DNA from: Sandaracinaceae bacterium | GTDB taxonomy: Bacteria; Myxococcota_A; Polyangia; Polyangiales; Houyiibacteriaceae | Reading direction: 5' to 3' | NCBI GenBank assembly: GCA_012514415.1 | Contig: JAAZAH010000078.1 | Location: forward strand, 1-7,932 | Length of the DNA: 7,932 nucleotides | Part shown: piece after piece, positions 1 through 5,402 of the stretch | Layout: every line of letters starts with the position of its first letter | Numbering within the stretch: position 1 is the stretch's first letter | Made by a program: the position numbers and the translations under genes | The notes under the pieces: generated by a model | Database searches by the model: none | The model's input: the letters and a program-made list of their open reading frames with translations, nothing else | Told to the model about the DNA's origin: nothing

Positions 1-408
1 GACGGATGCGAGGGGCGCGGGGCCGTGAGCTGCGGATCGCTTAAGGAGGGCGAGGGCGAAGGAGGAACCACCGAGATCGAGCTCTACACTCAACAAGACG
101 CCATGCGGATTCGCTTTCTTCAGATCGGCGGGAGGAAGACTGCGCCCACTCGCCGCCGCGCGAAGGCCGCCGAATCCGAGCCTCGACCGGGAGAGATGGA
201 GTTCTTGTGGCGCCGACATGCCGCGCACTATGAGGGATCGCCGATCGGAGTCTCGATGCGTCCATTCTGCGCGACCGAGCGCTGCGGCGTCGTGATGCGC
301 GCTCATGCGAGTGATTTCGCTGGAAGCGCGCTCCGCTTGCTCGGCTCGGCTTTTCCCAATGGGACCCTCGCCCCCGAGGTTGTGGTCATCCTCCCCGAGG
401 GAACGTAA
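1..408 (+). CDS. Possible C-terminal part of an unrecognised protein (5' end outside window)
   Basis: This frame is open from the left edge to a TAA at 406-408. I do not recognise the product. Third codon positions are GC-rich across the whole frame (about three quarters G or C by hand count), as expected of coding sequence here, and the last ~70 residues look protein-like, with a hydrophobic ending (APEVVVILPEGT). The first ~60 residues are Gly/Glu/Arg-rich and less convincing. Possible internal starts are GTG at 25, ATG at 103 and ATG at 196; only the last has a purine-rich stretch just upstream (GGGAGAG), and it is too close to be a good ribosome site. The frame would converge on the small exported-protein gene, with that gene's terminator between them, which is a sensible arrangement. 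It could instead be a chance open frame in GC-rich DNA. No competing minus-strand frame here looks better. Confidence 0.35.
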   Translation, partial: DGCEGRGAVSCGSLKEGEGEGGTTEIELYTQQDAMRIRFLQIGGRKTAPTRRRAKAAESEPRPGEMEFLWRRHAAHYEGSPIGVSMRPFCATERCGVVMRAHASDFAGSALRLLGSAFPNGTLAPEVVVILPEGT

Positions 409-444
409 GGCCGGAGTCCTCCGCTCCGCCTTCGCCCCCGTCTC

Positions 445-473
445 AAAAAAATGCGGCGTGGGGAGTCGCGCCG
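445..473 (-). terminator. Rho-independent terminator after the small exported-protein gene
   Basis: Read on the minus strand, a 5-bp GC stem (CGGCG/CGCCG, plus-strand positions 469-473 and 454-458) with a 10-nt loop is followed by CA and a run of seven T (plus-strand A7 at 445-451). It starts about 10 bp beyond the stop codon of the gene at 484-894, the expected place. The stem is short, so efficiency is uncertain. Confidence 0.5.
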
Positions 474-483
474 AGGGTCGATC

Positions 484-894
484 TCAGGAGCGGTTCAGCT
501 CGAGTGTCTCGAGTCGCCGGAGGGCGGTCCGGACGGCGGAACGGAGAACCTTCTCCTCGAGCTCATCCACCCGTGGTCCGGAGCCCGAGGCGCGGCCAGT
601 GAGCAAGGCCTTCACCGCGCCGGTCCGTCTCTCCATCAAAATGAGGCTCACCTCGCAGCGATAAACGGCTCGCCCTTGCTCTGTGCTCCGCTCACCGCGC
701 ACCACCGAACCGGTCAAGCGAAAGGGCGTATGGCGAGCCGCCGAATAGAGCGCATTTCCGCGGAGCGACTCCTCGATGATCGACATGAGCGCCTCATTGG
801 ATTCGAGCGCGATTTCGGCCGACGAAGGTTGGCTGAGCGTGTAGATGGCAAAGAGAGAAAGTGAGAGCGCCGAGATGGCGAGCAGGCTGCGCAT
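484..894 (-). CDS. Small exported protein of unknown function
   Basis: The product has 136 residues and a clear N-terminal Sec-type signal: a short basic start (MRS), a hydrophobic core at about residues 4-20 and a small-residue cleavage site near residue 27 (PSSA followed by E). There is no lipobox Cys. The mature part of about 109 residues is probably periplasmic or secreted. It alternates short hydrophobic strands (YRCEVSLILMERR, VKALLTGRAS) with a C-terminal charged helix (VDELEEKVLRSAVRTALRRLETLEL), a small alpha/beta pattern. I do not recognise the family and assign no function. The ATG at 894 is well supported by an SD (GGAGG, 5 nt upstream). The gene follows opgH in the same direction after 176 bp containing a predicted terminator, so it is probably transcribed separately from opgGH, although read-through cannot be excluded. 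Confidence 0.8.
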   Translation of the reverse strand: MRSLLAISALSLSLFAIYTLSQPSSAEIALESNEALMSIIEESLRGNALYSAARHTPFRLTGSVVRGERSTEQGRAVYRCEVSLILMERRTGAVKALLTGRASGSGPRVDELEEKVLRSAVRTALRRLETLELNRS

Positions 895-899
895 GATTT

Positions 900-904
900 C
901 CTCC
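900..904 (-). promoter_or_regulatory. Strong Shine-Dalgarno for the small exported-protein gene
   Basis: GGAGG on the minus strand lies 5 nt before the ATG at 894. It fixes this start over the out-of-phase ATG that overlaps it about 14 nt upstream. Confidence 0.75.
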
Positions 905-913
905 GCATGATTT

Positions 914-934
914 CCCGTGCGCGTGCGTCACGGG
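914..934 (-). promoter_or_regulatory. Hairpin in the leader of the small exported-protein gene
   Basis: A perfect 6-bp inverted repeat, CCCGTG at 914-919 and CACGGG at 929-934, encloses a 9-nt loop and sits just upstream of the Shine-Dalgarno. It has no T-run, so it is not a terminator. It may be an operator or an mRNA leader structure, or chance in GC-rich DNA. Confidence 0.25.
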
Positions 935-977
935 CCGATCGACCCTCGGAGGCATCCAAAATTGCGCGGGATTCAGC

Positions 978-1011
978 AAAAATCCGGCAAGATTCCTACA
1001 TGTAGCCGGAT
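978..1011 (-). terminator. Rho-independent terminator downstream of opgH
   Basis: On the minus strand a 7-bp perfect stem (ATCCGGC/GCCGGAT, plus-strand 1005-1011 and 982-988) with a 16-nt loop runs directly into T's (plus-strand A's at 978-982). It lies about 60 bp after the opgH stop and before the start of the next minus-strand gene, so it probably ends the opgGH transcript. The loop itself contains the 8-bp palindrome TACATGTA. Confidence 0.6.
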
Positions 1012-1070
1012 GTCACACCGTCGCAGATCACTTGCGGAGCTCCTCTCCGTGGGGACTTCAAGGGGAGACT

Positions 1071-3479
1071 TCAGCGTTCGCGCGATTCAGCGTGCATGGG
1101 TCGCGGAAGATCCCAGGACTCGACGGGCCAGCGTTTCCATCCCTCTCGGTGAAGTCTCGCCAGGGCCTGCGCATCGTTTAGAAGGAGCGCGCGTTCTTCG
1201 GACGAAAGCGCCGCCGGCCCTCGCGAGAGCACTCGCTCCTCGAGCTTTTCGATGAGCGCGCGCTCTTCGCTTGTCAGCTCACGCGGGGAGCTTGCCTCGA
1301 GATCCTGTCTTCGGCGCGCGTTCAGCGCAGGATCGAGCACGATATCGCGAAATCTCGAGGTCTCATCGGGATGAAAATAATCGCGCAGTCGCTCGGCGCT
1401 TTGAATGATCGGTGGGGGAGCCGTCTCCGTCCCAACGCGGAGGAGCCCGAGCCGCCGAAACGCCCGGCTCAACCCTTGGTGCGTGAGGAGCCGTGACAGT
1501 AGCGGAGCGAGGACCCAAGGGATCCAAATCGGCGCGAGTAAGAGCGCGAGAAGTTCCGAACTCCACATCAAGAGGACTCCGCTGACGATTCCAGAAAAGA
1601 AGATGATCATCAGCCGCGGGTCGAAGAGATTCGACGATCCGGAACCATCTCGCGATTGAGTTCCCCAGCTCACGGTGCGGCCCGAAAGGATCTCGAAGAC
1701 AAATTGGCTCTGCGCAAACATCATGATCGGCGCAAGAAGCACCGAGACAAGGAATTCGATGCCGACGCTCGAGAGTAGACGGAGCAGTCCACCAAACTCC
1801 TTTCGCCGCGTGAAAATCGCGTGGAGGGTGGCGATAACGCGCGGGAAGAGGAGGAGCCCGAACGCCCCCAAAGTGAGCGCGAGGGCAAGGCGCGGATCGT
1901 CGATCGTGACACCGACGAAAGGCGAGAGCGCACCGAGGATGAGGAAGGCAAACCAGAGCGGAGAGGCGAGATAGGCGAGCGCGCCGTAAAGAAGGTGAAT
2001 CCGGCTCAGCGTCGTGAGCCCCTCTGCCGTGACGAGGCGAAGGTGCTGAAGGTTCCCCTGGCACCAGCGGCGATCGCGCGTGAGATAGTCCTCGAGGCTT
2101 GGCGGCGGCTCTTCGTAACTTTCGCCGAGATCGTGCGCGAAACGCACCTCATGCCCGCTCCGGCAAAGAAGGGCGGCTTCGACGAAATCGTGACTTAGGA
2201 TCGGCCCGCCGAGCGGCGGCGCCCCTGCGAGCTTCGGAAGCCCGCACGAACGGACAAACGCACTGAGTCGGATGACGGCGTTGTGCCCGAAATAGTTCCC
2301 ATTTCCGCCGCTCCAGCGCGAAAGTCCGCGCAGGAGGATGCCCCCAGCGAGCGCGTGTCCAAATTGAAGTGCGCGCGCGTAGATGGTCTCGCCTCCTCGG
2401 AGATCGTTCGGCGCTTGAAGAAGCGCGAGCCGAGAGTTCGAGTCGATGCGTTTGACCAGCTCGAGGATGGTCCCAGGGCCGATCAGACTGTCGGCATCGA
2501 GCACGATCATATAGCGAAAGCGCTGCTCATTTCGGACAGCAAATTCGGCAATGTTTCCCGCCTTTTTTCCGGTGTTGGAGGGACGCCTTCGGTAGTAGAC
2601 GGGGATGACCGAGCGGGGGACGGCCGCGAGCCTCCGCCAGGCCCGCTCTTCGTCGGCGGCGACGAAGGGATCTTGCGTATCCGACAGCACATAGAACGTA
2701 AAGCTCTCGGCGTGGGGCGTCCGCTCAAGGGCGTCGCGCATCGCTCCGACGGACGAAAACACGCGCTTCGGATCTTCGTGATAAATCGGGATGACGATGG
2801 CCGTATCGGGAAGCGAGAGCGGCTCCTTCGCGCTTGATCCGTCTGCGCGCTCTTTCTCCTGCGCTCTCCGCACGCGGCCAAAGACTCCAAGAAGCGCGAG
2901 CGTGGTGGCGTTGGAATGGAGGGCGAGGAGGATGCCGAGGAGAACCGACCAAGGAATCCGGTGAAGGATCGGACCGCTGGTGATGGAGAAGAGCAGGGTG
3001 GCGGCGGCTGCGCCAAGCAGCCACGAAGGGAGGATGCCGACGAGAGCCCGGAGCCTCGACGGGGCCATCGGCTGAGGCACGAGATCCGCCTCCACCGAAA
3101 AGCTCTCATAGAGTCGGCGCATTTCGCTGAGGGCTTGGGGATCCCGATCGAGAAAAGCGTCAGGCTTACGCGCGATTGCGCGTCGCGCGGCGAGATCGCC
3201 TGTATCGCTCGTCCCAAAAGCCGCCTCCCAGAACTCGCCGACGCGCGCTTGAGCAAGAGCGACGGCGTCTTCGGGTGGGGCATCTTCCGGGAGCTCTTGG
3301 ATGAGATGCGCGGCGCGTACTCGGACGCGCGCGGCGCCGATCGGAGCGATCGCGCTCAGGTACGCTTGGACGCGGCCCAACTTCGCATTCTTCGCTCGCT
3401 CTTCTGCACGGCTCGAGGCGTATTCGAGAAAGCTTCGGGGCGAATCGAGGCCCCTATCGCCGTGTGTTCCACCGCTCAT
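1071..3479 (-). CDS. opgH: OpgH/MdoH glucosyltransferase for periplasmic glucan synthesis
   Basis: OpgH is an inner-membrane GT2 glucosyltransferase that makes the beta-1,2-linked backbone of osmoregulated periplasmic glucans from UDP-glucose and is thought to pass it across the membrane. The product is 802 residues (E. coli OpgH is about 847). Numbering from the ATG, it has a ~140-residue cytoplasmic N-terminus, two membrane spans (~143-166, ~175-201), then the catalytic domain. Visible GT2 motifs are IPIYHED (230-236), LSDTQDP (Asp267), KKAGN (305-309), the metal-binding LDADS (Asp328, Asp330), SHDFVEAAL (Asp431, the catalytic-base position) and RDRRWCQGN (468-476, the Q/RxxRW equivalent). 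Five further hydrophobic stretches follow between ~494 and ~664, then a ~140-residue charged tail. All key residues are present, so it should be active. The start is ATG at 3479 because TGAGG lies 8 nt upstream; a GTG at 3488 is in frame but overlaps that ribosome site. It lies 68 bp after opgG, in the same order as E. coli mdoGH. Confidence 0.96.
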   Translation of the reverse strand: MSGGTHGDRGLDSPRSFLEYASSRAEERAKNAKLGRVQAYLSAIAPIGAARVRVRAAHLIQELPEDAPPEDAVALAQARVGEFWEAAFGTSDTGDLAARRAIARKPDAFLDRDPQALSEMRRLYESFSVEADLVPQPMAPSRLRALVGILPSWLLGAAAATLLFSITSGPILHRIPWSVLLGILLALHSNATTLALLGVFGRVRRAQEKERADGSSAKEPLSLPDTAIVIPIYHEDPKRVFSSVGAMRDALERTPHAESFTFYVLSDTQDPFVAADEERAWRRLAAVPRSVIPVYYRRRPSNTGKKAGNIAEFAVRNEQRFRYMIVLDADSLIGPGTILELVKRIDSNSRLALLQAPNDLRGGETIYARALQFGHALAGGILLRGLSRWSGGNGNYFGHNAVIRLSAFVRSCGLPKLAGAPPLGGPILSHDFVEAALLCRSGHEVRFAHDLGESYEEPPPSLEDYLTRDRRWCQGNLQHLRLVTAEGLTTLSRIHLLYGALAYLASPLWFAFLILGALSPFVGVTIDDPRLALALTLGAFGLLLFPRVIATLHAIFTRRKEFGGLLRLLSSVGIEFLVSVLLAPIMMFAQSQFVFEILSGRTVSWGTQSRDGSGSSNLFDPRLMIIFFSGIVSGVLLMWSSELLALLLAPIWIPWVLAPLLSRLLTHQGLSRAFRRLGLLRVGTETAPPPIIQSAERLRDYFHPDETSRFRDIVLDPALNARRRQDLEASSPRELTSEERALIEKLEERVLSRGPAALSSEERALLLNDAQALARLHREGWKRWPVESWDLPRPMHAESRER

Positions 3480-3487
3480 GAGCCGCA

Positions 3488-3492
3488 CCTCA
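3488..3492 (-). promoter_or_regulatory. Ribosome binding site that decides the opgH start
   Basis: TGAGG on the minus strand is 8 nt upstream of the ATG at 3479 and overlaps the alternative in-frame GTG at 3488, which makes that GTG unlikely as the start. Confidence 0.6.
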
Positions 3493-3547
3493 ACTGTGTA
3501 CTCGATCCTGTGCTCTTGCCATCACGCGGAAGCGAGGTGTTTGTGCA

Positions 3548-5197
3548 TCAACCCGCATCTGGCTCATCACGCCAATCCTCGAAGCCGGGCTCGAGCAAAT
3601 AGCTGAAGGTCTCGGAGTACGCGCCTTCGCCGTGTCGAATGAAGGCTCGAAGCTCGGCTGGCGCTTCGCCATCGAAGCGCACGATAAATTCCATTCGGAG
3701 GGCGCCAAGCTCGGGGACAGGGATGAGACGAACATCCTCGACGCTTGCGCCTTCCGCCGATACGATGGGCTCGTACTCGTCCGCACCGCGCAACGCTCCA
3801 CCCTCCCAATCAATGATGACGAGCTGCGTTCCGTCGACAATCGGCTTGAAGTTGCGCTTCGGGAGTCCACGACGAAAGCGCGCCACACGAAAGCCTGCTT
3901 CTTTGAGCGGTTCACCGCTCAAAAAACGCACGCGATATTTCACGCGCGTTTCGGGCGTCACCTCGTCGGGTACGAAGAATGCCGTGATATTGTCGTCGGA
4001 TTCGAGCTCGGTGCTGAATTCGAGGAGGCGCACACTGCCCCTTCCGAAGCCTTCGATCGGCTCGACATAACCGCTTGGCCGTCGCTCGTAGACATCGTGG
4101 TGATCGAGATAGCTCATGGGCGAGCGGTCGCGTTGAAGAAGGCCGAAGCCCCGAGGATGATCGAGACGAAACGCGGAGAGGGTGGTCTTTCGCGGGTTGC
4201 GCAGGCGGCGGAAAATGCGTTCGCCTTCGGCTGAGTGAAGAAAGAGCCCGTCGCTATCGTGGATTTCGGGGCGATGATCCGAAAAACGACCGGGACGCTC
4301 CTCGCCAAATAGATACATGCTCGTGAGGGGCGCGAGGCCAAGGCTTCCAACTTCGCTCCGAAGAAAAATCACGCCTTCGATCTCGAGGACGGTCTCCTCA
4401 CCTGGCGTAATCTCAAATAGGAAGGCCCCCTCGCTCCTCTCGCTCCGGACCTCGGCGACGATGTACGCTGTGGTCTCGTTGGGCGCCGGTCGGACGAGAT
4501 GAAGCGCTGTGATCTCGGGGAACTCTTCGGGCTTATCGAGACCGGTGTCGATGCAATAACATCGACCGGACAGACCGTAGATATGTCCTTTCCCGATGGC
4601 GCGGAAATAGCTGGCGCCGAGGAAAACGAGGAATTCATCGTGATAGTCGCCTCGGTTGATTGGCGCGTGGAGCCGAAGTCCGGCGTAACCGAGCTCTTCG
4701 ACCGGGAGATCGCGGAAGGATCCCTCGTAGTTGAAGAGGGTTGGATCGAAGCGGAGCTCTTCGCGAGTCCCATCGGTGCGGTGGAGATGGATGGCGACTT
4801 TTCGGCCGTAATAGTGCCCCTGGTGAAAGAGCTGAAGCTCGATGTAATTCTCGGTGTCTCGGAAAAGAGAGCGATCGTAGCGGAAGCCTAGCGTGCGATA
4901 GGTCTCAAAATCGATCCCAAGGAGGCCGTCTGGAACATTGGGAGGTCCGATCGGGGGACCTTTGACGCGTGTGCGAGCGAGCGCTTCGATCTCGGCGAAG
5001 ATTGTGTTTGCACGTGAACGCGCGCTTCCGAACGCGTTTGTCGCGGGGCGCGCGCTCAGTGAGGCGCCGCACGAAGCGAGCGGCGCACCGAAGGCGGTAT
5101 AAAGGAGCCCGAGGCCGAGGCCCTTAAGGAAGCGTCGTCTACTCTCGGCACTTTCGCGCCCAAGGTCGGGGGAGGGCTCAGGTCGCTTCTTCTGCAT
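3548..5197 (-). CDS. opgG: OpgG/OpgD-family periplasmic glucan biosynthesis protein, predicted Tat lipoprotein
   Basis: OpgG acts in the periplasm with OpgH to produce osmoregulated periplasmic glucans; the OpgG/OpgD family is related to beta-1,2-glucan-cleaving enzymes. From the ATG the product has 549 residues (E. coli OpgG is about 511). Family blocks are easy to see: FLGASYFR (192-199), APLTSMYLFGE (289-299), RPEIHDSDG (309-317), FGLLQRDR (351-358), YERRPSGYVEP (370-380) and GRGSVRLLEF (385-394). The N-terminus carries a twin-arginine motif (SRRRFLKG, 19-26), a weakly hydrophobic core and the lipobox LASC with Cys43 followed by Gly. This predicts export of the folded protein by Tat, then lipidation. 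E. coli OpgG has a Sec signal and OpgD a Tat signal, so this one is OpgD-like in export, and opgG versus opgD is not settled. An upstream in-frame TTG at 5260 would add 21 residues; I prefer ATG 5197 because it gives a normal Tat n-region, although neither start has a clear Shine-Dalgarno. It is first in the operon with opgH. Confidence 0.93.
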   Translation of the reverse strand: MQKKRPEPSPDLGRESAESRRRFLKGLGLGLLYTAFGAPLASCGASLSARPATNAFGSARSRANTIFAEIEALARTRVKGPPIGPPNVPDGLLGIDFETYRTLGFRYDRSLFRDTENYIELQLFHQGHYYGRKVAIHLHRTDGTREELRFDPTLFNYEGSFRDLPVEELGYAGLRLHAPINRGDYHDEFLVFLGASYFRAIGKGHIYGLSGRCYCIDTGLDKPEEFPEITALHLVRPAPNETTAYIVAEVRSERSEGAFLFEITPGEETVLEIEGVIFLRSEVGSLGLAPLTSMYLFGEERPGRFSDHRPEIHDSDGLFLHSAEGERIFRRLRNPRKTTLSAFRLDHPRGFGLLQRDRSPMSYLDHHDVYERRPSGYVEPIEGFGRGSVRLLEFSTELESDDNITAFFVPDEVTPETRVKYRVRFLSGEPLKEAGFRVARFRRGLPKRNFKPIVDGTQLVIIDWEGGALRGADEYEPIVSAEGASVEDVRLIPVPELGALRMEFIVRFDGEAPAELRAFIRHGEGAYSETFSYLLEPGFEDWRDEPDAG

Positions 5198-5286
5198 CCC
5201 AGTCAGTGTAGACGAGAAAAACTCGCGCTGCCGCCGTTTTGCGATCGCGGCACCACTCAAGGATCGCGTGATTCACCCGTTAATTT

Positions 5287-5297
5287 CGAGTGACTCG
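5287..5297. repeat. 11-bp palindrome, possible operator
   Basis: CGAGT and ACTCG flank a single central G, giving a perfect inverted repeat. It lies about 90 bp upstream of the opgG ATG and about 105 bp upstream of the kinase start, a suitable place for a regulator. A site of this length can arise by chance. Confidence 0.3.
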
Positions 5298-5310
5298 TGA
5301 AAATCCAGAT

Positions 5311-5329
5311 CAGCTGCTCAAACCAGCTG
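5311..5329. repeat. Paired CAGCTG boxes, possible operator
   Basis: CAGCTG at 5311-5316 and again at 5324-5329, start to start 13 bp. Each box is its own palindrome, so the pair is both a direct and an inverted repeat with a 7-bp spacer. The pair sits in the middle of the divergent intergenic region. Confidence 0.3.
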
Positions 5330-5402
5330 CGAAGGACGCATCGTCACACCGATGACAGAGAAAAGACGCGCATTCGGACGCTCGATGCGCTAATTTATTC
5401 GA

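Larger units (their letters stand above)
5198..5402. promoter_or_regulatory. Divergent intergenic region between opgG and the kinase gene
   Basis: About 205 bp separate the opgG ATG from the kinase GTG, so promoters for both directions must lie here unless the kinase mRNA is leaderless. I find no convincing sigma-70 -35/-10 pair in either direction. The stretch is more AT-rich than its surroundings near 5280-5323 and 5391-5399. It contains an 11-bp palindrome (5287-5297), a CAGCTG pair (5311-5329), a GTCA/TGAC inverted repeat (5343-5346 and 5353-5356) and a possible ECF-type AAC/CGTC promoter pair facing the kinase (5320-5345). Confidence 0.55.

Noticed and set aside
41..265. Minus-strand frame of 74 codons near the left edge
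   Set aside because: Third positions are not GC-biased, it has no ribosome site, and the composition is Arg/Ser-rich; the plus-strand frame fits coding better.
412..428. CGGAG/CTCCG hairpin just after the left plus-strand frame
   Set aside because: It is a short stem with no T-run after it, so I do not call it a terminator for the plus-strand frame.
1012..1020. Nine-base match GTCACACCG also found at 5343-5351, both intergenic
   Set aside because: The flanks differ and a 9-base match within about 8 kb can occur by chance; I do not claim a shared regulatory site.
1363..2064. Long minus-strand open frame of 233 codons inside opgH
   Set aside because: It lies in a different frame within opgH, which is fully supported by family motifs; the translation is Arg/Pro/Ser-rich with no family features.
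2916..3602. 228-codon plus-strand frame antisense to opgH and running into opgG
   Set aside because: It overlaps two well-identified genes on the other strand and has no recognisable motifs.
5241..5248. GCGATCGC palindrome, also seen near 2071, 3353 and 5968, resembling cyanobacterial HIP1
   Set aside because: Three of the four copies are in coding sequence where common codons such as GCG, ATC and GCC favour it; four copies are more than expected but far from HIP1 density.
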